NCBI GenBank assembly: GCA_003131925.1
Contig: PKWC01000156.1
Location: 935-12,025 of the forward strand
Reading direction: 5' to 3'
DNA from: Alphaproteobacteria bacterium
Lineage (GTDB): Bacteria > Pseudomonadota > Alphaproteobacteria > Micropepsales > Micropepsaceae
Length of the DNA: 11,091 bases
Positions within the stretch are counted from its first letter, which is position 1, and each line of letters starts with the position of its first letter. This document shows positions 1 to 8,424 of the stretch, in pieces. The notes under the pieces are model-generated. The model made no database searches. It was given only the letters and a program-made list of their open reading frames with translations, and had not been told where the DNA came from. Both the position numbers and the translations under genes were made by a program.

Positions 1-1531
1 TGCAGGTCGTGCAGCCGTAGCCCACAAGGCCAAAACCGAGCTTATCCAGTGACTTATCGAGTCCCGACTTCGACAGATAGTCGGTGACGACCTGGCTGCC
101 CGGCGCGAGCGAAGTCTTGACCCAGGGTTTGACCTTCAATCCCCGAGCAATCGCTTTCTTCGCGAGGAGGCCTGCGCCAAGCATGACGCTGGGATTTGAC
201 GTATTCGTGCAGGATGTGATCGCAGCAATGACCACATCGCCGTGCCCCAACGAATAATCTGCGCCCGACACTGCGATGCGGCGGTCGATTTCAGTTGCCT
301 TGCCGAATACATCGCGCAACGCGACAGAGAACTCCGCGGCAGCGTTCACGAGTGACACGCGATCTTGCGGGCGCTTGGGACCGGCCAGACTCGGCTCGAC
401 GCTCGCAAGATCCAGCGACAGCCTATCCGTAAAGATCGGCTCTTCGCTTTTCGAAGTGCGGAACAGGCCCTGTGTCTTTGCATATTTCTCGACCAACGCC
501 ACGCGCGCAGGTTTTCGCCCCGTGGCTTTGAGATATCGGATCGTTTCGGCATCGATCGGAAAGAATCCGCAAGTCGCGCCATATTCTGGTGACATGTTGG
601 AGATCGTAGCGCGATCCTCGAGCGCGAGCTCATCGAGCCCGGGGCCATAAAACTCCACAAACTTGCCGACGACGCCCTTCTTGCGCAGCGTCTGCGTCAC
701 GGTGAGCACGAGGTCGGTTGCGGTCACGCCGGCGCGCAGACTGCCTGTCAGCCGAAAGCCGATCACTTCCGGGATCAGCATCGAAATCGGCTGACCGAGC
801 ATTGCCGCTTCGGCCTCGATGCCGCCCACCCCCCAGCCCAGCACCGAAAGAGCGTTGATCATGGTGGTGTGACTGTCTGTGCCGACAAGCGTGTCGGGAA
901 AGGCATATTCCACGATTTTCTTCGTCTTTGGGTCTTTCAGGCGCCTCGTCCATACCGTCTGCGCCAGGTATTCGAGATTCACCTGGTGGCAGATGCCGGT
1001 TCCCGGCGGCACGACACGGAAATTCGCAAAGGCCTGCTGACCCCAACGCAGGAAACCATAGCGTTCGAGATTGCGCTCATATTCGATCGCGACGTTTTTC
1101 CTGAACGAATCGCGCCGCCCGAAATTGTCGACCATTACGGAATGGTCGATGACGAGATCTACTTCAGCCAGCGGATTGATCTTCTCGGGATTTCCGCCAA
1201 GCGATCTCATCGCATCGCGCATGGCCGCGAGATCGACCACGGCGGGAACGCCGGTCAGATCCTGCATCAGCACGCGCGCCGGCCTGAACGCGATCTCGCG
1301 GTCCGAGCGCCGTTTCACGAGCCAGGCGCCGACTGCCCTGATGTCGTCTGCAGTGACCGTGGCGCCGTCTTCGTGACGCAACAGATTCTCCATCAGCACC
1401 TTTAGCGAATAGGGCAGGCGCGAAATGCCCTTCAAACCGTTCTTTTCGGCTGATGCGAGGCTGAAATAGACGTAGGCTTTGCCGCCGGCGTTGAGCGTCC
1501 TTCGGGACTTGAAGCTGTCGGGGTTGGTCAC
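1..1531 (-). CDS. acnA: Aconitate hydratase AcnA (3' end cut by window edge)
   Basis: Aconitase interconverts citrate and isocitrate in the cytoplasmic TCA cycle using a [4Fe-4S] cluster. The frame is open without a stop from about 1590 down to base 1, so this is the first 510 codons of a protein that is usually about 890-900 residues. The N-terminus (VTNPDSFKSRRTL) and the segments LPYSLKVLMENLLRHEDG, DLTGVPAVVDLAAMRDAM and DTLVGTDSHTTMINALSVLG are hallmarks of the AcnA/IRP1 type, not AcnB. Cluster ligand Cys441 lies in ITSCTNTSNPSVM. Cys507 and Cys510 lie in GYGCTTC, at the very edge, with the same spacing as in E. coli AcnA (435, 501, 504). I chose GTG at 1531 because it places the first residues where family members begin. 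An in-frame GTG at 1540 is the alternative, and neither has a clear ribosome binding site. An in-frame stop lies near 1591. The swivel domain is outside the window. Confidence 0.97.
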   Translation of the reverse strand, partial: MTNPDSFKSRRTLNAGGKAYVYFSLASAEKNGLKGISRLPYSLKVLMENLLRHEDGATVTADDIRAVGAWLVKRRSDREIAFRPARVLMQDLTGVPAVVDLAAMRDAMRSLGGNPEKINPLAEVDLVIDHSVMVDNFGRRDSFRKNVAIEYERNLERYGFLRWGQQAFANFRVVPPGTGICHQVNLEYLAQTVWTRRLKDPKTKKIVEYAFPDTLVGTDSHTTMINALSVLGWGVGGIEAEAAMLGQPISMLIPEVIGFRLTGSLRAGVTATDLVLTVTQTLRKKGVVGKFVEFYGPGLDELALEDRATISNMSPEYGATCGFFPIDAETIRYLKATGRKPARVALVEKYAKTQGLFRTSKSEEPIFTDRLSLDLASVEPSLAGPKRPQDRVSLVNAAAEFSVALRDVFGKATEIDRRIAVSGADYSLGHGDVVIAAITSCTNTSNPSVMLGAGLLAKKAIARGLKVKPWVKTSLAPGSQVVTDYLSKSGLDKSLDKLGFGLVGYGCTTC

Positions 1532-1653
1532 GTGAGACACTCGCGCGTGCGGCGACGGCGCGTGGTGTAGTGATATTCCGTCTTTCTGTCATGCGTTTTG
1601 TTCATCGGACAGCCGCCGTGATTGCGCGGCGCGGCCAGAATCGGGAGCACGAC
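1532..1653. promoter_or_regulatory. Divergent intergenic region between acnA and crotonase gene
   Basis: This 122-bp gap separates two divergently read genes, so it must hold at least the acnA promoter and probably that of the crotonase gene. On the acnA strand an ATGACA hexamer lies 17 bases upstream of TACACC, which is a poor sigma-70-like pair and not a firm call. I see no convincing operator. A GTG at 1570 could extend the crotonase reading frame into this gap, but that extension looks non-native. Confidence 0.4.
1643..1647 (+). promoter_or_regulatory. Ribosome binding site deciding the crotonase start
   Basis: GGGAG lies six bases upstream of ATG at 1654. The earlier in-frame starts (GTG at 1570, ATG at 1591) have no comparable purine run, so this site favours 1654. 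Confidence 0.6.
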
Positions 1654-2469
1654 ATGGATTCTTCAGCACAAACGGTGCGTGCCGAACGAGACGGAGCGGT
1701 AACCACGCTGATCCTGTCACGGCCAAAGGCCCGCAATGCGATCGACCAGCCGACTGCGGACGCTCTCGTCGATGCTTTTACTGCTTTCGAGCGTGACGAA
1801 TCTGCGTTCGTGGCCGTCCTATGGGGCGAAGGCGGCACGTTCTGCGCCGGAGCGGATCTGAAGTCTGTCGCAGAGGGGCGCGGAAACCGTCTCGCTCCGC
1901 CCCGATTGGACGGCCCGCTCGATCCGTTGGCGGGCGACGCGCCGATGGGGCCCACACGGATGCGCCTGTCGAAGCCCGTTATTGCAGCGGTTTCCGGCTA
2001 CGCGGTCGCTGGTGGCCTCGAACTGGCGTTGTGGTGCGATTTGCGGGTCGTGGAGGAGGATGCAGTGTTCGGCGTGTTCTGCCGGCGCTGGGGTGTGCCG
2101 CTGATTGACGGCGGCACGGTCCGCCTTCCGCGCCTCATCGGCCAGTCTCGTGCCCTCGACATGATCCTGACGGGACGGCCCGTTGGAGCCGGCGAAGCTC
2201 TCTCCATCGGCCTGGCCAACCGCGTGGTGCCGAAGGGAGCTGCGCGCGCAGCAGCGGAGGAGCTGGCACGCGAGCTCGCCCGCCTGCCGCAACTTTGCCT
2301 GCGAAGCGACCGTCAATCCGTATACGAACAATATGACGACGACACCGCGCATGCGCTTGCCCGCGAATTTGCTCTCGGCTCCACAACGCTGAGAAGCCGC
2401 GAGACGCTTGCCGGCGCTGCACGTTTTGCCGCCGGCAGGGGCCGCGGCGGGCGCTTCGACGATATCTAG
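1654..2469 (+). CDS. Crotonase-superfamily (enoyl-CoA hydratase-like) protein
   Basis: The protein has 271 residues, the usual length of a single-domain crotonase, a family that binds acyl-CoA thioesters and stabilises an enolate in an oxyanion hole. The CoA/oxyanion motif GTFCAGADLK is at 61-70 and the second half, GYAVAGGLELALWCD, at 115-129. Glu123 aligns without gaps to catalytic Glu144 of rat mitochondrial enoyl-CoA hydratase. The position matching Glu164 is Cys143, in FGVFCRRWGVPL. Hydration normally needs both glutamates, so classical enoyl-CoA hydratase activity is doubtful. Isomerase, thioesterase-like or another acyl-CoA chemistry is possible. The start at 1654 has a good ribosome binding site, and the longer frame from 1570 adds a basic, unrelated-looking tail. 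It is followed after 94 bp by an exported protein on the same strand. The superfamily is certain and the substrate is unknown. Confidence 0.93.
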   Translation: MDSSAQTVRAERDGAVTTLILSRPKARNAIDQPTADALVDAFTAFERDESAFVAVLWGEGGTFCAGADLKSVAEGRGNRLAPPRLDGPLDPLAGDAPMGPTRMRLSKPVIAAVSGYAVAGGLELALWCDLRVVEEDAVFGVFCRRWGVPLIDGGTVRLPRLIGQSRALDMILTGRPVGAGEALSIGLANRVVPKGAARAAAEELARELARLPQLCLRSDRQSVYEQYDDDTAHALAREFALGSTTLRSRETLAGAARFAAGRGRGGRFDDI

Positions 2470-2563
2470 TCTGTCCGGTCCACAAATTTGCCCGATTCGG
2501 CTGACATAATGTTTCAGCGGCTGCCGATGCAGTCGCGGAGAGGCGAGCGAGCGATCCGCGCCA

Positions 2564-3340
2564 ATGATCAAGGTTATTGCCGAGCGCCTAGCGATCGCCA
2601 CGCTCCTGATCGGACTGGTTGGTGGATCGATCGCGCATGGCGAAGATTCCGTCCAGGAGCGGCTATCGTCTGATCGGCTTGGCCGCATCGAAACCGGGAC
2701 GTACCTGGCCGGCGACAAGATCGGCTTCCAACTCGACGCCGCAGGCGGCGGCTATCTCCTTCGCTTCGATGATTCTCCGGAAGTTTTCGTTCTGCACGCG
2801 GACAACGCCTCGATGGGCGGCCGCGTATTGAAGTACGATTCCGGCGAAACTGCGCTGCAGGTCTCCGGCTGGGGAGGCATCACTCTCTACACGGACGCGG
2901 ACCCTGTCGGCCTGCCCGCCGTGCGTACAGGCGATTCCGTGACGCCGATGCCCGCTGCAACTTCGATCGCCGACGTACAGAACGCAGCGCAGGACGATGC
3001 CCAGCATCTGGCCTTCGTGCGGAGGCTCAATCTCGCCTTTGGCGCCGACTGGAGTTCGTTGGCCGCCGACGCGGCTTCCAGGGCTCTGGCCCTGGAAGCG
3101 CTGGAAAACGTCGCTCGAGGTCTGGATCGGTTCGGCCGGTCTGCACAAGGGCACGACGCGCTGGCGCACCGCGTAAACACGGTCATGCTCGCAATCGCCG
3201 GGCGTCCTACCGTGACGCTGGAAGGCAAGAAACTCATGGTCACCTTCGATCCCGGCAGCGGTTACGAAGGCTGCGCCTCTTCGCGCGCAATATCGCGGGC
3301 ACTCGTCACTTTGCTTGCCGCGCGGCAAAAACAGAATTGA
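2564..3340 (+). CDS. Exported protein of unknown function
   Basis: The protein has 258 residues and begins with a signal peptide: K3 and R8, then a hydrophobic run (LAIATLLIGLVGG, 9-21) and a plausible signal peptidase I site after AHG (24-26). The mature part would be periplasmic or secreted. Residues about 45-125 look beta-rich and glycine-rich (GFQLDAAGGGYLLRFD, FVLHADN, GWGGITLYT). Residues about 136-215 look alpha-helical, with an Ala/Leu-rich stretch. There is one cysteine, in GYEGCASSR near the C-terminus, so no internal disulfide. The N-terminal half resembles what I remember of the alphaproteobacterial DUF4908 family, but I could not test this and assign no function. The start ATG at 2564 directly precedes the signal peptide and its ribosome binding site is weak. 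It lies 94 bp after the crotonase gene and 153 bp before the glutamate dehydrogenase, so an operon is possible but not shown. Confidence 0.8.
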   Translation: MIKVIAERLAIATLLIGLVGGSIAHGEDSVQERLSSDRLGRIETGTYLAGDKIGFQLDAAGGGYLLRFDDSPEVFVLHADNASMGGRVLKYDSGETALQVSGWGGITLYTDADPVGLPAVRTGDSVTPMPAATSIADVQNAAQDDAQHLAFVRRLNLAFGADWSSLAADAASRALALEALENVARGLDRFGRSAQGHDALAHRVNTVMLAIAGRPTVTLEGKKLMVTFDPGSGYEGCASSRAISRALVTLLAARQKQN

Positions 3341-3381
3341 TCGGACATTCCTCGATGAAGCGCCGAATTCCCTTCCGTGTC

Positions 3382-3406
3382 GGCGGGCGTTAACATTCTG
3401 CCCGCC
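3382..3406. repeat. 7-bp inverted repeat upstream of the glutamate dehydrogenase gene
   Basis: GGCGGGC at 3382-3388 and GCCCGCC at 3400-3406 are perfect inverted copies separated by 11 bases that include the palindrome GTTAAC. The element lies 42 bp after the exported-protein stop and 87 bp before the glutamate dehydrogenase start. It has no T run after it on the plus strand, so it is a weak candidate for an intrinsic terminator. It could equally be an operator or a leader hairpin. Confidence 0.4.
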
Positions 3407-3493
3407 AGTATGGAGTCTGGTGCAATATCGGCGAGTATATGATTCTGCGGAGCGCTGATCCGCGAGGCTTACAGGTCCGGCACTCCCCCATGG

Positions 3494-6400
3494 ATGACAA
3501 TGACTCCTCAACAAGCCAAAGCGCACCGCAGTGATCCTGCCGATGCGGCAATCGCCGCATATGACGACGAGCGTGCCGCGGCCGCCCAGGTAGAAGCGGC
3601 ATGTTCCCTTCTCGGGCCTGCGTCTCCGGACACGGCCGCGTTCTGCGGCGCACTCTATGGCGGCGCGTCTCCCGAAGACGTGGCGCGGTACGCACCGGAA
3701 TCGCTCGCCGCCCTGGCGAGCCTCGCGTTCCAGCGCTCCCGCGTCCACAAAACGGGCCAAAGTCTCGTTGATATTTTCGACTTTCATCCCCATGCGGGCG
3801 ACCACACGCTGAACGAAACCGTGTTTCTCGCGGTAAACGACGACATGCCGTTTCTCTTCGATTCGCTCATGGGCGAATTGGCCGCGCAAACCGTCCGCGC
3901 TCACGTCCTGTTCCATCCGATCATGCAGGTCAAACGGGATGCAGACGGGTTGCGCGCGGCCGACGGCACGCCGATGCGCGAAAGCGTCATCGTGCTGGTG
4001 CTGGATTCGGTTCACGACGATGCACACCAGCAGGCGCTCGTGGAGGGCGCGCGCAACGTTTTTGCACAAGTCGGCCTGGCGGTGCGGGACTGGCGGAAAA
4101 TGCTCGCGAAATTGAAGGATACCATCACCAATCTCGAGCGAAGGCCGCCGAAAATCCCTCTCGAGGATCTTCGCGAAAACATCGCGTTCCTCGAATGGCT
4201 TGGCGACAACCACTTCACCTTTCTGGGATGCCGGGATTATGCGTTCGACGGCGCAGGGGGCGGACGGCTTATGCCGGTCCAAGAGAGTGGACTGGGACTT
4301 CTTTCGGACTCCGCGGCGCGCGTGATCGGCCGCGGATCAGATCACGCGAATCTTTCCGCCGAGGCTCGCGCCTTTCTGGACCAGCCGGAACCTTTGATTA
4401 TCACAAAAGCAAACGAGCGCTCCGTCGTCCATCGCCGCGTGCATATGGACTATGTGGGCGTCAAGACGTTCGACTCCACCGGGTCGCTCTCGGGGGAGCG
4501 TCGCTTTGTCGGACTGTTCACATCGGGCGCCTACAGCCGGCGCCCCGGGGATATTCCGCTCCTCCGTCTCAAGATCGCCCACATCATCGAGAGGGCCGGC
4601 CTCGCGCCCGATAGTCATGACGGGAAAGCGCTCGCCCACATACTCGACACTTACCCGCGCGAAGAGCTCTTCCAGGCGAACGAGGCCGAAATCTTTGCGA
4701 CCGCGCTCGGCATCCTGCGATTGGGAGAGCGGCCAAAGGTGCGTGTGTTTCTGCGTTTCGACCGTTTCGACCGCTTTGTTTCCGCGCTCGTGTTCGTACC
4801 GCGCGACCGCTACGACACGCAAGTGCGCGAAAAAATTCACGCCATACTTGCGCGTGCTTTCGATGGACGGACGTCGGCCGCGACCCCGGTGATCGACGAT
4901 TCTCAGCTCGCGCGCATTCATTTCATTGTCGGCCGCAACGAAAGGGCGCGGCCGCGGATCGAGATCAAACAGCTCGAAGCCGATATTCGTGCGGCGATCC
5001 GGACGTGGGGCGACGCGTTCGCCCAGGCTCTGGTTCGCCGGCACGGCGCAATGGACGGATTGCAGCTGTTGCGGCGCCATGCCGGTGCGTTCCCGCCCCG
5101 CTATCGCGACGCCTTTGCACCCGAGGAAGCCGTACGCGACCTCTCCGAACTTCAGACGCTTGTGCACGCCAACGATCACGTCAAGGCGCGCGCCTACCGG
5201 CTGGCGCTTGATGGTCATTCGGCGCTGCGCCTCAAGCTCTATGTGTCGGGAAACGTACTCCCGCTTTCAGCCTCCTTTCCCGTTTTCGAAAATCTCGGCC
5301 TCCGCGTCATCGCGGAGAATTCCTATTCCGTCAGGCTCAACCTCGGGCAGGGCCGAACTGCCGATGCCGCAATTCTGGATTTCCAGATGGAGCGGGCCGA
5401 TGGCGGCGCGGCGCAACTTGCAGATTTGAAGGACCGCCTCGAAGAAGCCTTCCACGCGGTGATCTCTGGCAACGCGGAGAATGACGGCTTCAACCGCCTG
5501 ATCGTGGGCGCGAGCCTTGCCTGGCGCGACGTGACGATATTGAGGGCCTGCGCAAAGTTTCTTCGCCAGGCCGGTTTCGCTTTCAGTCAGGACTATGTGG
5601 AGCAGGCGCTTTCCCGGAACTCCGATATTGCCGGCCTCCTCGTCGTCCTGTTCCGCGCACTTCTCGATCCAGAACAGAAAGACCGCGCGTCTGCTGCAAA
5701 GCTGATCGGTGGACGCATCGATGGCGCCCTCAACGATGTGCCGAGCATCGACGACGATCGCATCGTTCGACGACTACGAAATGTCGTGGAATGCGTGCTG
5801 CGAACAAATTTTTTCCAGCGCGACGACAAAGACCGCGCGCCGGTTCACTTCTGCATCAAGCTCGACAGTCACCGGCTCGACGAACTTCCGGCCCCCAAGC
5901 CGCTCTACGAGATCTTCGTTTACTGCCCGCAGGTCGAAGGGGTTCATCTGCGCTTCGGCAAAGTGGCGCGCGGCGGCATTCGGTGGTCGGATCGCCGCGA
6001 GGATTTCCGGACCGAAGTCCTCGGCCTGGTCAAGGCCCAGCAGGTGAAGAACGCGGTGATCGTGCCGGTCGGCGCCAAAGGCGGATTCTTTCCCAAGCAA
6101 CTGTCCGGAAGTGCCACGCGCGAAGAGGCGCAAGCCGTTGGCATAGCCGCCTACAGGACATTCATAAACGCGCTGCTGGATTTGACGGACAATATCGGCC
6201 CCGACGGCGCGATCATTCGACCGGTCCGTACGGTCTGCCTCGATGACGACGACCCCTACCTGGTCGTGGCGGCCGACAAAGGCACGGCGACGTTTTCGGA
6301 CATCGCAAATGAAATCGCCGCGTCGCGCGGCTTCTGGCTCGGCGACGCCTTCGCATCAGGCGGCAGCCATGGCTACGACCACAAGAAGATGGGCATTACC

Positions 6401-8386
6401 GCCAAGGGGGCCTGGGAGGCGGTCACGCGCCATTTCCGCGAAATGGATCGCGACATTCAAACTGAGCCTTTCACCTGCATCGGCGTGGGCGACATGTCCG
6501 GCGACGTGTTCGGCAATGGCATGCTGTTGTCGAAAAAGACGAGACTGCTCGCCGCATTCGACCACCGCCATGTTTTCTGCGACCCCGATCCCGATTGCGA
6601 AAGAAGCTGGGCCGAGCGCAAGCGGATCTTCGATCTGCCGCGATCGAGCTGGGCAGACTACGACCGCGCGCTGATCTCCAAAGGCGGCGGCATCTATCCC
6701 AGGGCTGCCAAGGAGGTCGTTCTTTCCCCTGAGCTCCAGACGCTGACCGGCCTTGGTGCACAGCGTGTCTCGCCAAACGAGCTGATCAAGGCGCTGCTGA
6801 AGGCCGAAGCGGACCTGCTCTGGTTCGGGGGCATTGGAACCTTCATCAAGGCATCACGACAAACCAATCTGGAAGTCGGAGATCGCGCCAATGACGCGGT
6901 GAGGGTCGACGCGTGCGAAGCGCGGGTTAAGGTCATCGGAGAAGGTGCAAATCTGGGGCTGACGCAGCTCGGCCGGGTCGAATACGCGACGCGAGGCGGG
7001 CGGCTGAACACCGATGCCATCGACAATTCCGCGGGAGTCGACACGTCGGACCATGAAGTCAATCTGAAAATCCTGTTCAGCGGACCTCTGCGCCGCAATG
7101 AACTCACCGCGAGCGAGCGCGACGACCTGTTGAACGCCATGACCGACGACGTGGCCGCCCATGTCCTGCGCGACAACTACGATCAGACGCTTGCCCTTTC
7201 CGTAGCGGTGGCGCGCAGCCCGCGCGACCTCGATTCGCACGCGCGGTTCATCCGCGATCTGGAACGGAGAGGACGTCTCGACCGCGCCGTTGAATTTCTT
7301 CCCGACGAGGACGAACTGCACCGCCGCGCGCAGGTGGGGCTCGGCCTCACACGTCCAGAACTGGCCGTGCTGCTGGCTTACGCCAAACTCGACCTCGACG
7401 CCCAGATCGTAGCGAGTGATCTTCCCGATCAGGCGTTCTTTGCCTCCGAACTTGCCGCCTACTTTCCGGCCTCGGCCGTGATGCGCCTGCCCGATGAACT
7501 CATTCATCACCGGCTGCGGCGCGAGATCATCGCGACCGTGCTCGCCAATCGAATTATCAACCTGGGCGGCCCTGTTTTCCTGCACCGCATCGAGGAAGTT
7601 TCCAGCGCCCCCGGCGCGCTGATCGCGCGCGCCTTTGTGCTCGCCGAAGGCGCGCTGGGTTTGACCACTCTCAAGTCCCGTATCGACGCACTCGATGGCA
7701 AAGTGCGCGCGTCGGTCCAGATTGGTGCATACAATGAAATTGCCGAACTTCTTCGCCGCCTGGGGCTGTGGTTCGTCGTCAATGTCCCCGCGCGCGCCGG
7801 CCTCGGCGACACGATCGCGCGCTATCGCGCGGGCGTGGAATCTTTGCGAGGAAGTTTCTCGACGCTTGTTTCCCCGTATGAGGCACAGGATACCGAGGCG
7901 CGCATTGCCGAGCTGCAGAAGGCTGGGGTCCCTCTCACTATAGCGGAAGACGTCGCCGTACTGCCTCTGATGGGCGGCGCTCCGGAAATCGTACTTCTGG
8001 CCGAGGTGCGAGGCTTACCGATCGATCTGGTGGCGGGCGCCTATTTTGCTGTCGGTGCGGCAGTTGGACTCGACAGGCTGCGCGGGCTTGCAGGCCGAAT
8101 TGCCGGCCGCGAACATTGGGATCGACTTGCGGTGCGCCGGATTGTGGATGACCTGTTCGCCGGACAGCGGGCACTCGCCGCCGATGCGCTCCGTGATGTC
8201 GACCGCTCTTTCGATGGCAACATGCGCGCCCAGGGCGCAGACGCCGTCAAGCGTTGGGAGAATACACATTCCGACGGACTCGCGCGCACGAGGAGCTTCC
8301 TGGCCGAGCTCGAACGCAGTGGCGAGCTGTCGATCGCCAAGCTCACTCTGGCAAATTCGCAAATTCACGCGCTCGCCGCGCAGTGA
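3494..8386 (+). CDS. gdhB: NAD-dependent glutamate dehydrogenase, large (about 180 kDa) class
   Basis: This enzyme oxidises glutamate to 2-oxoglutarate and ammonia with NAD, a catabolic link from amino acids to the TCA cycle. Its 1630 residues match the full length of the large NAD-GDH class (Pseudomonas GdhB, Caulobacter GdhZ), far larger than the roughly 450-residue hexameric enzymes. The long N-terminal regulatory region contains NDDMPFLFDSL (near 115-125) and an HRRVHMDYVGVK block (near 310-320). The catalytic core has ARGGIRWSDRREDFRTE (825-841) and the lysine-rich substrate site with K847, K852 and K862 (VPVGAKGGF). The nucleotide-binding region has GVGDMSGDVFGNGM (997-1010), followed by HRHVFCDPDPD and, near 1149, GEGANLGLTQ. 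A helical C-terminal region follows. ATG at 3494 is the first start after an in-frame TGA at 3440. ATG at 3500 is also possible, and no strong ribosome binding site is visible. The frame is intact throughout. The symbol differs by genus (gdhB, gdhZ, gdh2). Confidence 0.98.
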   Translation: MTMTPQQAKAHRSDPADAAIAAYDDERAAAAQVEAACSLLGPASPDTAAFCGALYGGASPEDVARYAPESLAALASLAFQRSRVHKTGQSLVDIFDFHPHAGDHTLNETVFLAVNDDMPFLFDSLMGELAAQTVRAHVLFHPIMQVKRDADGLRAADGTPMRESVIVLVLDSVHDDAHQQALVEGARNVFAQVGLAVRDWRKMLAKLKDTITNLERRPPKIPLEDLRENIAFLEWLGDNHFTFLGCRDYAFDGAGGGRLMPVQESGLGLLSDSAARVIGRGSDHANLSAEARAFLDQPEPLIITKANERSVVHRRVHMDYVGVKTFDSTGSLSGERRFVGLFTSGAYSRRPGDIPLLRLKIAHIIERAGLAPDSHDGKALAHILDTYPREELFQANEAEIFATALGILRLGERPKVRVFLRFDRFDRFVSALVFVPRDRYDTQVREKIHAILARAFDGRTSAATPVIDDSQLARIHFIVGRNERARPRIEIKQLEADIRAAIRTWGDAFAQALVRRHGAMDGLQLLRRHAGAFPPRYRDAFAPEEAVRDLSELQTLVHANDHVKARAYRLALDGHSALRLKLYVSGNVLPLSASFPVFENLGLRVIAENSYSVRLNLGQGRTADAAILDFQMERADGGAAQLADLKDRLEEAFHAVISGNAENDGFNRLIVGASLAWRDVTILRACAKFLRQAGFAFSQDYVEQALSRNSDIAGLLVVLFRALLDPEQKDRASAAKLIGGRIDGALNDVPSIDDDRIVRRLRNVVECVLRTNFFQRDDKDRAPVHFCIKLDSHRLDELPAPKPLYEIFVYCPQVEGVHLRFGKVARGGIRWSDRREDFRTEVLGLVKAQQVKNAVIVPVGAKGGFFPKQLSGSATREEAQAVGIAAYRTFINALLDLTDNIGPDGAIIRPVRTVCLDDDDPYLVVAADKGTATFSDIANEIAASRGFWLGDAFASGGSHGYDHKKMGITAKGAWEAVTRHFREMDRDIQTEPFTCIGVGDMSGDVFGNGMLLSKKTRLLAAFDHRHVFCDPDPDCERSWAERKRIFDLPRSSWADYDRALISKGGGIYPRAAKEVVLSPELQTLTGLGAQRVSPNELIKALLKAEADLLWFGGIGTFIKASRQTNLEVGDRANDAVRVDACEARVKVIGEGANLGLTQLGRVEYATRGGRLNTDAIDNSAGVDTSDHEVNLKILFSGPLRRNELTASERDDLLNAMTDDVAAHVLRDNYDQTLALSVAVARSPRDLDSHARFIRDLERRGRLDRAVEFLPDEDELHRRAQVGLGLTRPELAVLLAYAKLDLDAQIVASDLPDQAFFASELAAYFPASAVMRLPDELIHHRLRREIIATVLANRIINLGGPVFLHRIEEVSSAPGALIARAFVLAEGALGLTTLKSRIDALDGKVRASVQIGAYNEIAELLRRLGLWFVVNVPARAGLGDTIARYRAGVESLRGSFSTLVSPYEAQDTEARIAELQKAGVPLTIAEDVAVLPLMGGAPEIVLLAEVRGLPIDLVAGAYFAVGAAVGLDRLRGLAGRIAGREHWDRLAVRRIVDDLFAGQRALAADALRDVDRSFDGNMRAQGADAVKRWENTHSDGLARTRSFLAELERSGELSIAKLTLANSQIHALAAQ

Positions 8387-8393
8387 TTTGAGT

Positions 8394-8424
8394 GGCCCGG
8401 CGACAGGTGTCGGTGGCGCCGGCC
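8394..8424. repeat. GC-rich hairpin just after the glutamate dehydrogenase stop
   Basis: GGCCCGGCG at 8394-8402 pairs with CGCCGGCC at 8417-8424 if one C is bulged, enclosing a smaller CGACA/TGTCG palindrome (8401-8412). It starts eight bases after the stop codon, where a 3' hairpin would be expected, but no T run follows. It could slow termination or protect the mRNA end. This is inferred from base pairing alone. Confidence 0.35.

Noticed and set aside
869..1405. Plus-strand open frame of 178 codons opposite aconitase
   Set aside because: It is antisense to the conserved AcnA core, with no family-like motif.
1..1531. Aconitase broken by frameshifts, suggested by several short open frames in this region
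   Set aside because: The aconitase frame is continuous on the minus strand from 1531 to base 1 with all motifs in order. The short frames are in other phases, and this gene simply lacks a stop inside the window.
1819..2718. Minus-strand open frame of 299 codons opposite the crotonase gene
   Set aside because: Low-complexity Arg/Ser/Ala composition and full overlap with a clear crotonase reading frame. It looks like a codon-phase shadow.
2663..4282. Minus-strand open frame of 539 codons opposite the exported protein and glutamate dehydrogenase
   Set aside because: It is antisense to two well-supported genes, its translation is rich in Arg/His/Gly with no recognisable domain, and long antisense frames are common in GC-rich coding DNA.
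6854..7585. Minus-strand open frame of 243 codons inside the glutamate dehydrogenase gene
   Set aside because: It lies wholly within a conserved part of the enzyme, shows no domain, and no promoter or ribosome binding site stands out.
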